From Dyadobacter sp. CY261 (GTDB lineage: Bacteria; Bacteroidota; Bacteroidia; Cytophagales; Spirosomataceae): DNA of 64,000 nucleotides. Shown here piece by piece: positions 53,901 to 61,901 of the stretch; within the stretch, counting starts at the first letter, position 1; every line of letters starts with the position of its first letter. Both the position numbers and the translations under genes were made by a program. Location: contig NZ_JAKCPW010000002.1 of assembly GCF_021440085.1 (NCBI RefSeq), positions 592,716 through 656,715 of the forward strand, given 5' to 3'. The notes under the pieces were generated by a model. The model did no database searches and had not been told where the DNA came from. It saw only the letters and a program-made list of their open reading frames with translations.

Positions 53901-55011
53901 TAATTCCATCAAGATAAACCGGCCTCGTTAGAACACCGGCAACGTATCCACTGGTTGAGCCGATTGAAGAACCACCGCATTTAATTTCCATGGATATCAC
54001 GCCTGACGTACCTGAACTACTGTTATAAGATCCCGCAGTATGCGAATTATAAAAAGAAGCAACAAACTTTCCATCGCTGCAAGCATTTGCACTGTAATTA
54101 AACGTAACCTGTTGCCCTTGCGGGGTTATTATTTGTGTTAAATACCATGTATTGGCTACCCAAATGTCCTTTACCTTGTAATTTTGTGCAAAGCCCGGCC
54201 CGTTAAAGAAACTTGTTGAATATTCTATGGCGTCAGTTGTTCCGCCAAAGACGTACCTGGTTCCATCAACAGTAGTTAGTGTGAATTTGCCAAATGTTTT
54301 TGGATTATTGCCTGTTGTTGTGGTTGAGATGAGAACGCCAACAGAGCCGTCACAAGTTGCTTGAAGACTATTAGGCACATCCATAAAATTAGGGTCGACG
54401 GTAATCTTAATTTTTGAATTCGACCTAGCAACCCAATCTCCTTTTGCATTTTGATAAAAGCTTCCCGATATGCCCATGAAGTTAAAATTGAACTCATCCG
54501 GGTCGGTGTCTGTCGCAGCCGCGACAATTTGTTTTGTATATTCAGGTGTCTCCCAATTTAGCTGATTCAGAACGCCATGGCTATGATAATAACCTGAAAC
54601 GCCTTTATCATTAAATTCATCCAGTATCCCTTTCATCTTGCGGGTGATAGCTCCACCGGCGTTTAGATTCCAGTTCGATCCCACCCATCCCGGGTGTTGA
54701 TTGACCCGCACACCCGAGGCATGATAACTTAATGTAATGGGAACATTAATTTTTCCTTCTTGCAGCGTGTACAGGGGAATGGTCACATTCGGCATGCCCG
54801 TGTATAAAGAAACGGGTACTTCCCCATACAAGCCTAAACTCGCCGCATTTGGACTAGGGAGTGATACATCTGGTCTTTGAAATTGCGCCAATGAAATGCT
54901 GCCGGATCCCACCCAGAGAAGGAGGAAAATACTCAGATAAATAACAAATTGCCTTATCCTGGTTTTTGAAAAAACATAGGAATCCCTAGAAGGCACAATG
55001 AAGGCTTTCAT
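47947..55011 (-). CDS. Giant RHS-shell / SGNH hydrolase / Ig-repeat surface protein
   Basis: 2354 aa. Signal region about 1-43 (FVIYLSIFLLLWVGSGSISLAQ). Residues about 50-1060 are the N-terminal half of Bacteroidota RHS systems (SLGLYGEVPVSLYTGMPNVT, YHASGVRVNQHPGWVGSNWN, later YD-like TTYDYKPLVGITSI). A complete SGNH/GDSL domain follows at about 1080-1300: VVIIGNSIT (Ser), IRLGENV (Asn), GDRHPGDAGM (Asp/His). Then a discoidin-like domain (about 1315-1450), Ig-like repeats 1-2, a second discoidin-like copy (about 1709-1847), and repeats 3-6, each about 127 aa. It ends directly after repeat 6 with no T9SS C-terminal domain. It follows the T9SS protein gene by 47 bp. Confidence 0.85.
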   Translation of the reverse strand: MKAFIVPSRDSYVFSKTRIRQFVIYLSIFLLLWVGSGSISLAQFQRPDVSLPSPNAASLGLYGEVPVSLYTGMPNVTIPLYTLQEGKINVPITLSYHASGVRVNQHPGWVGSNWNLNAGGAITRKMKGILDEFNDKGVSGYYHSHGVLNQLNWETPEYTKQIVAAATDTDPDEFNFNFMGISGSFYQNAKGDWVARSNSKIKITVDPNFMDVPNSLQATCDGSVGVLISTTTTGNNPKTFGKFTLTTVDGTRYVFGGTTDAIEYSTSFFNGPGFAQNYKVKDIWVANTWYLTQIITPQGQQVTFNYSANACSDGKFVASFYNSHTAGSYNSSSGTSGVISMEIKCGGSSIGSTSGYVAGVLTRPVYLDGITGDQHSITFTRSSTNELKYETRILKPYFDQPGGNLQNVPTDIFPYLNYNGVLGSVSSGPDQRIGALLNKLVWKQLDQIKVANKDGSIVNNIKFGYSSDTTKRLTLNNVKYLSNSDENCLSKYDFEYYTDYALPKYLDALDKTDHWGFFNGLEYDISTLPATGFSTYEAKKASSTNIQILRSGSLKKVTYPTGGYTEFDFEKHTSKKYQSINKDASITLVTDATQALGGLRIKTITSKETSNAVLSTKQYEYLLADGSSSGISSGKPVYGSGAYKISVCNAEGSITQDIYSLQNLLPTSTNSHGTHIGYSRVVEKNSDNSYKVYTYTNYESPDGSFHMDLPVPNTLRIQGSDASRYEPFYDKSFERGLLLSEESYDASNKPVLKKINTYKALSNDFVEGMYRNSVAVCPGSGRYGCSGFPYRIYTYQYKLDKEQVFNYTQGQTESTEDKTEYISYNSIGLPVETKTTRNSKTTVTKDRYSIDYVVVPGSVLLDEPSKAIRIMQANNMGGLLVERQIWNNDNGTLGIADGFLNLYRSYPAASGFINIQPEKTLQYSVTAAKTIVVNSSIRANGSSFSFNYDSDYKKVVVKFDDPANAYTLRGEPVKFTDNDNLTTTLTYYGGSKTGLLASKTIGNQTTTYDYKPLVGITSIKDPASFNTFYAYDGFNRLVTVKDHWNNLLQSNSYNLINSSGCSTPKLVSEPIVTPTLSGSGKYSRVVIIGNSITKLVAQTGSDGWQSPALTAAGGWGRASSTQAKDFAHILEARFKQLDANAQVLPLWEAPFERDYISSPAGWVTYDFTALQNRIKNSFGSSSWKPDLVIIRLGENVLNSEVELNNFKGAYNTLIDKVLAVSAPGAKVILTNSMWPDQPLADAKIQQVATERGLPFVSLSDMISNPVYLAGNDPVSMAAFPNNTGDRHPGDAGMLEIADRIWSKVKNVDLPSNIGGNITKVRIYPRSETCCIARIAGSVIQGSNDMSNPNGWTTLATITETPVAGWNEYTIRTTTAWRYVRFLAGANCYGDIKELEFYNGNVKLNGSRFGSSTAYNNDPATYGYNMVFDGQLTNVWSGNAAGPQNYAGLDLGAGCSALTASVTSPANNASVVGTASTTTTGRVTTAISVTTCVPTGTTISSVEIWATTSSGGFPNRMGYAIADASQPGVYKLSSDEGSAAGKWPTPFLDPGTYRFYAKINTAGTTLTTDYITVTLTAPPITGCPSLTASMLSPANNASVVGTASTVTAGRVITAISVNTCVPTGTTITGVEIWASTTSDTFHNLMGKAIADGSQPGVYKLSAQEGSADGKWSAALLDPGTYRFYAKVKTATTTVTTNYNTITLTAPPTTGNITKVRLYNRSETCCISRIAGSVIQGSNDMSNANGWTTLVTIGGTPVAGWNEYAIQTTTNWRYVRFLADSDCYGDIKELEFYNGSVKLNGSRFGSSTAYNNDPTNYGYNVVFDGLLTNTWSGTAAGPQNYAGLDLGAGCSTLTASMLSPANNASVVGTASTVTAGRVITAISVTTCVPTGTTITSVEIWASTTSDTFHNLMGYAVADASQPGVYKLSAEEGSANGKWPAALLDPGTYRFYAKVKTATATVTTNYNTITLTAPPVTGCPSLTGSVISPANNASVVGTASTTTAGRVITAISVTACAPTGSTITSVEVWATTSTGTFPNRMGYAIADASQPGIYKLAAEEGSANGKWPAALLDPGTYRFYAKVNTATNTFTTNYITVTLTAPPVTGCPTLTGNVISPANNASVVGTPSTTTAGRVITAISVSTCAPTGSTITGVEIWATTSTGGFPNRMGYAIADGSQPGVYKLSAEEGSANGKWPTALLDPGTYRFYAKVNTATTTFETNYITVTLTAPVTGCAALTASVLSPANNASVVGTASTITAGRVITAISVTACVPTGSAITSVEIWASTTSDTFHNMMGYAIADGSQPGVYKLSAQEGSAAGKWPTPFLNPGTYRFYAKVKTASTTFTTAYNTITLTAP
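47950..50655 (-). repeat. Six 380-bp coding repeats (Ig-like) plus duplicated discoidin block
   Basis: Six units beginning GC(P/S/A)xLT... and ending ITLTAP start near 48320, 48700, 49085, 49465, 50270 and 50652 (minus-strand 5' ends). A discoidin-like block lies between units 2 and 3 (about 49470-49890) and has a near copy before unit 1 (about 50660-51070). Nucleotide identity is high, so recombination could change the copy number. Confidence 0.9.
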
Positions 55012-55058
55012 AATGATAAAATAAAAGACGGTGAGGACTAAATAAGAATGGGATTGGT

Positions 55059-57506
55059 TTACTGCTTGATAATCGTTTCGGAGACTTTCATGTTACCGTC
55101 TTGAATCGCGATAATGTAACTGCCGGGTGGCTGATGAGTCAGGTTAAATTTACTTTGGTAGCGCCCTTCATTCAAGTCGGCGCGCTGAGTCATCAAAGGG
55201 CGGCCGTTAATGTCCGTCAGCACGAGTTGAATACTTCCCTGATTGTTTTTACTGCGGTAACGAATAAGTACGTAATCTGATGCAGGATTTGGTGACACAA
55301 CCAGACCCCGATTCTCCAAATCCAGCGTGTCAGCCTGTTCTTCGGCAGTTAATCTGGCGGTTACCTGAGGTTTATCTAAGCAGCGAAAACCAAAGTCTAA
55401 GTCATGAATATTCTCACCCGGAGCATTTGTCGTGAATTTGATAACGGCATATTGGTTAATTAACATGGCGTCACTGTCGATCTCGCGATTGCTACCTTGC
55501 AGGCTATTAGTTGGTTTTAGTTCGGCGTATGCAGCCTGCCTGATGGCGACCCGAAGCTCGTATGCCGTCCTGGGTTTAATACCTCCTAACACCAGCGTAT
55601 CGTTGAAGGCGTAATGTCCGAGGCTATCCGTCCTGACAGTAGCCAGCAACGCATCGCCTTGAAACAAACCTACATTTATATTTGCCAAAGCGGTTTCATC
55701 TGCGTCCTGAATGCCATCTTCATCGCAATCCTGCCAGATGCGATCACCTATTTCGGTAGGAGGTACTTCGGTGATTAATTCTATGTCCCCGACATTATTG
55801 GATTTACCAAACGGATTAGTTTGGTTTTTAGGTAGCAGCGAGAGGCCCTTTACGGCTGCGCCGGTACTATTGTCAAACCATTTGACTCCTCCACCCAAAT
55901 ATCCTCCCTGCTCAGGCTCCCTGGCCGCTACCAGCAGTTGGTCCTGATCCGGCAGAAGTGCCAATCCACCCGCCGCGGTTTCCTGGTGCCAGGTTATCCC
56001 ACTGGCTTTAAAGGCGTCGCCGAAGTAAAATTCACCGCCTTGGGGGCCTTCTCCATTACCCTGGCCGGCAGATATCCGGTCGCCAGCCTGACCATTATGC
56101 TCTAATTCATACCGGTTTGTTGCCCGCTCGTTGCCACGGTAGGCAACGCGGAGCACATCGCCGCCCGCCAGGCCACGGACCTGTTGAAGTTGGCGCATAC
56201 CTTTGGGCCGGTATAGTTGCCCCTCACCCGTCTGATGACCCAAGCGATCCATCAGGCCTAAAATCATAGATCCATCCGTATCAAATTCAATGTCGGCCAG
56301 AATTGGTTGAGGATAAATCATCCACCCGCTGTTGTTTGCCAAAACGGCTTTTTGATAATCATCAGTCCAGGGACGCCATCCGGATACACCGTAGTCAAGC
56401 GTGCCTCTCGTGTAATTAAGGGGCATACTGAAGACCGTCTCAAATTTCTGGCGAACAGGATCGAAAGCCAATACGGTTGCACTCAGGTCGGCATCTTTTG
56501 CTTTTTCACCAGTAGCGTCGCTGACAATTCCTACGTAAACTTTGCCCCCATAAAATTTCACGGCAAAAGGCCTGGTTACTCCGTTACGTCCGACTGAGGG
56601 AACGGCGTAACCTGCAATGTCGGCTGCCGTAGGTGCTCGTTCAGTGGACGAAAGGGCGATTTTATAGAGCTTACGGTCGAATAGATTAATCACCCAAAGA
56701 TCCCGCCCATCGTCGGAAACATCAATGCCGCCCAATCCGGTTTTACCGACGAACGAAAACATCAGAGAGTCGTGACTGAACACGCTTTCTTTGCTGGATA
56801 CATCGCGCAGGTAATTAGCGGGTGCCGCTGGAATTCCTAACGCTGATAAATCAACAAATGGCTTTACATCCTGTTTTTCAGGATTAATTACGTAGATGCC
56901 GCCAAGCCCCAGGGGACCTGCCGGGCTGTGGCGCTTTGCAAACGCGGTGGCAAAGAGTCGTCTGCTGGTGCGATCGTAAGCTATGCCCCATAAAGAACCT
57001 ACCTGGGCGGAATTGGCCAGTGTTATTGCTTTTCCGGTTGTCGAATCGCCGGCCTGGTAACTTACCAAAGCAGCCTGCGGTTCCCCAGTCTTTTTTGGAT
57101 TGCTCGTTGTATAGAGCGATTGGACGGCCCGGGGATGGCCGCCAACAAATTGACCAGGTTGCCATAAGTCCAGATTGGCCGACGCAGGACTTGTGAGAAA
57201 CTTTACCCTGCTTTGGCCGGGAGCTGGGCTAAATCCTTGTGGTAGTTGGTCGAATTCAAGCCGAACGCGCTGACCGTCAGGCACGTCGAGTTGGTAATAC
57301 CCCATCGCATCGGAGGAAGCGGAGGTAAGAAATTTACCTTGAGCATCATAGGCTCTGACACTCACTTTCGTAAAACCCCCAATGGGTCGGTCTCTTGAAA
57401 GTTGAGGAGATGAATACCGATGGACATAGCCTGACACTTGGCTAAACAGAGGATTCTGAGTAGCAAGACAAAGGTTAACCAGGATTAATAAATACAGCTG
57501 TTTCAT
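55059..57506 (-). CDS. T9SS-sorted SdrD-like surface protein
   Basis: 815 aa. Signal peptide about 1-22, an N-terminal SdrD-B-like fold (VSVRAYDAQGKFLTSASSDAMG), a large propeller-like middle part with SLWGIAYDRTSRRLFATAFA and GIDVSDDGRDLWVINLF, a second SdrD-B domain (about 585-700: IGDRIWQDCDEDGIQDADET), and a type A T9SS sorting domain at the end (VVSPNPASDYVLIRY...GSYIIAIQDGNMKVSETIIKQ). It is therefore exported by the type IX system and probably surface-bound. It has its own C-tract motif about 120 bp upstream and leads the two-gene unit with the giant protein. Confidence 0.92.
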   Translation of the reverse strand: MKQLYLLILVNLCLATQNPLFSQVSGYVHRYSSPQLSRDRPIGGFTKVSVRAYDAQGKFLTSASSDAMGYYQLDVPDGQRVRLEFDQLPQGFSPAPGQSRVKFLTSPASANLDLWQPGQFVGGHPRAVQSLYTTSNPKKTGEPQAALVSYQAGDSTTGKAITLANSAQVGSLWGIAYDRTSRRLFATAFAKRHSPAGPLGLGGIYVINPEKQDVKPFVDLSALGIPAAPANYLRDVSSKESVFSHDSLMFSFVGKTGLGGIDVSDDGRDLWVINLFDRKLYKIALSSTERAPTAADIAGYAVPSVGRNGVTRPFAVKFYGGKVYVGIVSDATGEKAKDADLSATVLAFDPVRQKFETVFSMPLNYTRGTLDYGVSGWRPWTDDYQKAVLANNSGWMIYPQPILADIEFDTDGSMILGLMDRLGHQTGEGQLYRPKGMRQLQQVRGLAGGDVLRVAYRGNERATNRYELEHNGQAGDRISAGQGNGEGPQGGEFYFGDAFKASGITWHQETAAGGLALLPDQDQLLVAAREPEQGGYLGGGVKWFDNSTGAAVKGLSLLPKNQTNPFGKSNNVGDIELITEVPPTEIGDRIWQDCDEDGIQDADETALANINVGLFQGDALLATVRTDSLGHYAFNDTLVLGGIKPRTAYELRVAIRQAAYAELKPTNSLQGSNREIDSDAMLINQYAVIKFTTNAPGENIHDLDFGFRCLDKPQVTARLTAEEQADTLDLENRGLVVSPNPASDYVLIRYRSKNNQGSIQLVLTDINGRPLMTQRADLNEGRYQSKFNLTHQPPGSYIIAIQDGNMKVSETIIKQ

Positions 57507-57625
57507 AAAAAAGACGGAAATACTTAGAGAAAGATTATGGAAAAGCAGTTTGTTGGAAAAAAGGGATTCTACTCCAACAAAATTGGTGCTTCAAGACCTG
57601 GGATAAAATGCTCCCTTGGGGTTAG

Positions 57626-57650
57626 TTTGGGTGTATTTTAGGGGGGATAG
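57626..57650 (-). promoter_or_regulatory. C-tract regulatory motif upstream of the T9SS gene
   Basis: On the minus strand: CCCCTAAAATACACCCAAAC followed by TAACCCC. It aligns with the motif upstream of the RHS gene (61466-61490) at 17 of 19 positions of its core, and its C tracts recur every 11-12 bp. It lies about 120 bp before the ATG at 57506. Confidence 0.6.
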
Positions 57651-57698
57651 TCTTCCTGGGGATAGGGAGTGTAATGTAATGGGAGGGGACTGTATATA

Positions 57699-57755
57699 AA
57701 AAACAGTCTATATTGGCAAGAGTTGAAAGGCTCTTACGCGATATAGACTGTTTTT
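57699..57755 (-). terminator. Terminator of the RHS / small membrane protein unit
   Basis: AAAAACAGTCTATAT and ATATAGACTGTTTTT form a perfect 15-bp stem with an inner AAGAG/CTCTT stem; A/T runs flank it. It separates this unit from the T9SS gene. Confidence 0.92.
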
Positions 57756-57783
57756 GTTTATTTACCAGTTTTTGAAATGGTGT

Positions 57784-58140
57784 CTAAAATCTTTTTACAT
57801 AAAAGAGCAACACGCAGGATAAGGTCAAATACAAAAATAAAACTAGTAAACCGACGATTCCAGCTCGCTTGTATTTATTATGAACCTCCTCAAAATTTAT
57901 CAATGTCACATTTGCACGCCATAACAATCCTGCCAGTATCAAAGGGAATATCTTTTCGAATACGCTATTTCTAAGTGCTTCAATATCGAAAAGCTCTCGA
58001 ATGAAAACGTATACAGTAACCCCGTTAAGTATCTGAAAAATTAACAGAAAATATATTGCATTATCCTTGGGATCGGGATTGATCTTTGTACTAACCAACA
58101 ATCGATAAGTTTGATAGTATAAATATCTGAAAGGTTCCAT
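57784..58140 (-). CDS. Small three-helix membrane protein, candidate immunity protein
   Basis: 118 aa. Hydrophobic segments at about 29-47 (AIYFLLIFQILNGVTVYVFI), 62-76 (KIFPLILAGLLW) and 93-113 (GIVGLLVLFLYLTLSCVLLF), with charged loops and a basic tail. It starts 11 bp after the RHS gene, before the terminator, so it is co-transcribed with it. The position immediately after a polymorphic RHS C-terminus is where immunity genes lie; this is inference from position only. No family recognised. Confidence 0.7.
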   Translation of the reverse strand: MEPFRYLYYQTYRLLVSTKINPDPKDNAIYFLLIFQILNGVTVYVFIRELFDIEALRNSVFEKIFPLILAGLLWRANVTLINFEEVHNKYKRAGIVGLLVLFLYLTLSCVLLFYVKRF

Positions 58141-58151
58141 AGAGATTTGTG

Positions 58152-61100
58152 TCAGTAAGGTCTTGTGGGTAACCCTAATGCTCTTTCTTGTTTTTGATAA
58201 TTAGCTCCTTGCTCCATCGCATTTTCCCATCCAATAGTTTTGTCAATAATAGTGTAGCCGGCACCCAGAACAAAGCCTTCCACTGAGCCAATTAAGACTG
58301 CTGCCGCTGTAACACCGATATTGGTCATAGTTTTGAGGTCACTTTGTTCACCGTTGCTCCAAGCCATTGCGTCAAACCCTACACTAGCGACTGTCGACCA
58401 TTTTCCGAGTGTTGCTAAACTACTAACTTTCATCCCATTTATAGTTTTCCATTCTGTAAGGTAAAATTTTGGTTTCATATTTTTCAAAAGGCGATACGCC
58501 TTCACCCCTTTTATATCTGTCGCATAACCAACCGCTGTTCCAAACACTGTATTTGCATCTCCCAAATTTGACCAGGACAGGGGAGCGGCACTTTTCATTA
58601 CTTCAGAATCAAAATTTGGACGTAGCTGACTATTCCCGCTACTTTTGCCAAATTTTGGAACATAAAGGGTAGGTGTTGTACCTGAATCCTCTGACTTCTC
58701 CCAGTGAGTTATCCATTTCTCCCCAGTCCACGTATATGATCCATATTGGGTTTCGACATTCGTGCCCGGCGCGTAGTTAGCTCCTGAATCAGGGTGCATG
58801 CCCAATGGATCAACCATTATTGCCGGGTTATTTAACACATAAGTATACGGTGACACATTCTCATCGAGCTCGCTCAGAGGATCGACCGCCATCCACCTAC
58901 CAATGCTTGGATCATACATCCTCGCACCATAATCTAGCCATTCCGTCTCAGGCTGTTTCTCCTTCCCGTTGTAAAGATACTTGTTTTTATCAACCCCTGT
59001 TCGCTGTATCGGTAAACCAAACGCGTAGTATTCCGTCTCCTGGATCACATTGCCGGTCTCATCCATCACCGAGCGCACGTTTCCAAGATGATCCCGCAGA
59101 TAGTATTGAGGCAGGAAGTTTGTCCCGTCTTTGACAATCTGCCCTTCCTCTACACCAATGCGCAGCAAGCTGTTCTCCGCGCGATACTCGAACGTTCCCG
59201 CATAATATGTATTGACGTTATCCGGCGCTTCACTCTTAATTTTTACTCCACTGGCATCATACGTATACTGTACCGTGCGGCCGTTACGCACGACAAGCCG
59301 GGGCAGGTTCAGTAAGTTATAATTGATCCCGTCGGTCGTATTAGTTCCTATGCCCCGGTTTAAATCCCGGACCAGGTTTCCATTGCCGTCGTAGACAAAC
59401 TCGTCATCCGCGTTGGCTCCATTGAGAAACCCTTTAACAGCTTGGTTCTGATTATCCTGCGCGTCGTTCACACGGTGTAATTGGTTGCCGCGATACAAAT
59501 AGCTTAATTGGTCGATGGTAGCAGTATTGTACTTGCGCGTCAGGCTTTCCAGGTTTCCGTTAGCATCGTAGCTGATAGGCGATTCGTCGTAGTTCGCAAA
59601 ATTGCCGGTACCCGTAGCGCCTGTCAGTCGGCTGGATTTGTCGTAGCTTAAACTCATTCCGCCACTATTGCTTTTGGTTGCCCACGACAGGCTATTGATA
59701 TTACCGTTGTCCTGGTAATTCAAGCCCAACGTAAAAGGCTGTCCCGTGCTGGTTTGCTCATTGCCTAGCCAGCCTCGCGGTGTGTACTTGTAGCCCAGAA
59801 TTTGCACTCCTGCGTGCAGGGATTTGGTCCCCACCTGACCCACTTCATTATAAAGCTGTTCCGCCTGGGTGTAGGTTTTTTTCTGAACACCTCCTTCATA
59901 AAGTATCACATCGGTCTTGCTTAGCCGGTCGCCATGATCGTAAGTAAACGTCTTGGCCACCTTGTAGGTTACACTGCCGGTCTCCTGTGTAGTCCATTCC
60001 TGCTCGGGCTTGCCATCGAAGGCCAGTTTATAGCTCACACGCTCAAAAGCACTACTGCTAAATCCGTACAACTGGCGTAGTGTCTGGATAACCCGCTGCT
60101 TGTCATCGTAATAGATCACGGTCTGCAACCACGCTCCATAGCCGCCATTGGGAAGCAATACCCTGGCATCCTGGCCGGTATTCAAACCTATACGGTTGGC
60201 CGTCGGGGTTTGCGCAAAGGCAACGCCGGTCATGCCAGGCTCGGCGGCATAGGCTCGAAAAGGAGTGAATGCATAGTTGTCGTAGTAGGTCTTCAGCAGC
60301 GGTTCCGGGGTGTCGCAATTGCCCGTCTTACACAGACCCATCTCGATCTGACGATTAAGGTTGTCGTAGATATAATAAAACTTCTGCCCGCGGCCATCGG
60401 TGCTGCTTTTAGGCAGGTCCGTGGTACCGATGTAATCAATTTGATTGGCATTGCTGCCAGGTAGTTTTTTTTCAACCACCCGTCCGTACTCATCGTAGCG
60501 GTACAGGAATGCATGCCGGCTCAGATCCGCTTCGTTTTGATAGCCCGGTTGGAGTACTGCCCGAAGCTGATTTTTCTCATCGTAGGCGTAGTATGTGTCC
60601 AGATTAACATCCTGAGGGAGTCCCTGAACAATTTTGCTGGTAAGTGTCCGCTTGAGAACGACCCGGCCAAGCCGGTCCAGGTACTGGGTCACCCTGCCAC
60701 CTGCCTCGTCAACAGTGCGCGTGTAAGTCAACTCGCCAGCCGCGTATGTGCTGTTCGACAGAATATCGACCAGACCTGTGCCATTGGCCCGGTAGTATTT
60801 GACTTCATTGGCTACGTTTACACCATGGAACTGCGTAGAATTGTTAGTGGCCCCTGGTGCTTTACTGCCGGTAATCCGGTTGAGCGGCGCACTTTCGTAA
60901 AAAGTTTGGGTTGAAAATGTTTCTGGGACAGCACTAGCTGCAATTGGAGCTGACACCTTTTCAGTGTCGGTGTAGTAGGTTTTGGCTCTGGCTTTAATAT
61001 CACTGCTTTCGCGAAGCTGTCCACCGTTGGAATTCATCGCTGTGGGTAAAAATGTCCGGACGGGCCGCTGCAGTGCGTCATACTCGATTAGTGTGACGAT

Positions 61101-61355
61101 GTCGGCCTTGGAGCCGGCTCCAAAGGCAGCTACTTGTTGGGTCGGCTTGCCTAGCCCATCGAAGTAGGAGAGCTGGCTTGCAGCCTGATTGGCCGTAGCA
61201 GTAAAGTTGGTACCAGCCAGGTTTTCGGTAATGCCAGCCTGCTTATAGGTGCGGCTGATGATGTAATTGGCCGTGGGAGTCTGTGCCAGGCCAAAATAGG
61301 AGGTAGTAGCTAGCCAACCCAGGGCCAGCCATCGATAAAGATAATTCATACTCAA
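58152..61355 (-). CDS. DUF6443/RHS repeat protein with RHS core and unique C-terminus
   Basis: 1067 aa. Signal peptide about 1-24 (WLALGWLATTSYFGLAQ). DUF6443-type start (YIISRTYKQAGITENLAGTN, SYFDGLGKPTQQVAAFG), then many YD repeats (e.g. YKYTPRGWLGNEQ, YDANGNLESL), then the RHS core at about 760-853: YYLRDHLGNVRSVMDETGNV, KYLYNGKEKQ, DYGARMYDPSIGRWMAVDPL and NPAIMVDPLGM. The last 214 residues (854-1067) are unrelated to RHS and include a glycine-rich hydrophobic stretch (IGVTAAAVLIGSVEGFVLGAG), as in a membrane-active effector. RHS proteins form a hollow shell around such C-terminal toxins. Downstream is a small membrane protein. Confidence 0.93.
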   Translation of the reverse strand: MSMNYLYRWLALGWLATTSYFGLAQTPTANYIISRTYKQAGITENLAGTNFTATANQAASQLSYFDGLGKPTQQVAAFGAGSKADIVTLIEYDALQRPVRTFLPTAMNSNGGQLRESSDIKARAKTYYTDTEKVSAPIAASAVPETFSTQTFYESAPLNRITGSKAPGATNNSTQFHGVNVANEVKYYRANGTGLVDILSNSTYAAGELTYTRTVDEAGGRVTQYLDRLGRVVLKRTLTSKIVQGLPQDVNLDTYYAYDEKNQLRAVLQPGYQNEADLSRHAFLYRYDEYGRVVEKKLPGSNANQIDYIGTTDLPKSSTDGRGQKFYYIYDNLNRQIEMGLCKTGNCDTPEPLLKTYYDNYAFTPFRAYAAEPGMTGVAFAQTPTANRIGLNTGQDARVLLPNGGYGAWLQTVIYYDDKQRVIQTLRQLYGFSSSAFERVSYKLAFDGKPEQEWTTQETGSVTYKVAKTFTYDHGDRLSKTDVILYEGGVQKKTYTQAEQLYNEVGQVGTKSLHAGVQILGYKYTPRGWLGNEQTSTGQPFTLGLNYQDNGNINSLSWATKSNSGGMSLSYDKSSRLTGATGTGNFANYDESPISYDANGNLESLTRKYNTATIDQLSYLYRGNQLHRVNDAQDNQNQAVKGFLNGANADDEFVYDGNGNLVRDLNRGIGTNTTDGINYNLLNLPRLVVRNGRTVQYTYDASGVKIKSEAPDNVNTYYAGTFEYRAENSLLRIGVEEGQIVKDGTNFLPQYYLRDHLGNVRSVMDETGNVIQETEYYAFGLPIQRTGVDKNKYLYNGKEKQPETEWLDYGARMYDPSIGRWMAVDPLSELDENVSPYTYVLNNPAIMVDPLGMHPDSGANYAPGTNVETQYGSYTWTGEKWITHWEKSEDSGTTPTLYVPKFGKSSGNSQLRPNFDSEVMKSAAPLSWSNLGDANTVFGTAVGYATDIKGVKAYRLLKNMKPKFYLTEWKTINGMKVSSLATLGKWSTVASVGFDAMAWSNGEQSDLKTMTNIGVTAAAVLIGSVEGFVLGAGYTIIDKTIGWENAMEQGANYQKQERALGLPTRPY

Positions 61356-61465
61356 GGCTTCGCGGAAAAAATTGGAAAATGTCTTCAGTGCAAGCTTTGG
61401 CAGGCACTATATGGAGGACAAAATTGAGGTTCTCCGCGTCGGGTTTCAATCACCCGGAAGGGGCA

Positions 61466-61490
61466 AGTTGGGGGTGTTTTAGGGGTAGTG
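61466..61490 (-). promoter_or_regulatory. C-tract regulatory motif upstream of the RHS gene
   Basis: Minus strand: CCCCTAAAACACCCCCAACT then TGCCCC. Same core and spacing as at 57626-57650, and about 110 bp before the RHS ATG. Confidence 0.6.
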
Positions 61491-61901
61491 ATAAGAAGCA
61501 AAGTAACGCCTTAACTTGCCAGGAGATGTGTCAGCTTATTAACAAAGGATAAAACTCTAAAATGAGCAATGGTAACAAGTCTGCTGCGCCTGGAAAAGGC
61601 CCCATTTGTATCGATGGAATAATCGAAAATTGTTGTTTCAAAATAGAACAAGGCAGTATTTAACTATTTTACAAAAGAACAGACTATTCATTTTTAGGTT
61701 TTTGCTGCCCCCAAACTGCTCCTAAATTGCCCCTTAGGGGTAATTGCCATTTGCACATCTGTAAATTTGCTTTGTAGAACTATTTTTAATGATATGCGTT
61801 AGAACACATTAAGTTTAAAATAATATTCTTTTATAGCACTCAAGCGAACGAATCCAGGTGTATTGTCCCACTTTATTAACAGATATTCAATATTTAAGAG
61901 T
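61491..61901. other. Divergent intergenic region between RHS and LuxR-type genes
   Basis: About 410 bp of AT-rich DNA without a coding frame. It contains the plus-strand C-tract motif at 61708-61733 and the short palindrome CCCCTTAGGGG at 61730-61740. It presumably holds the promoters of both flanking genes. Confidence 0.6.
61708..61733 (+). promoter_or_regulatory. C-tract regulatory motif upstream of the LuxR-type gene
   Basis: Plus strand: CCCCCAAACTGCTCCTAAAT then TGCCCC, three C tracts at 11-12 bp spacing as in the two motifs before the RHS and T9SS genes, about 170 bp before the ATG at 61902. Confidence 0.5.
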
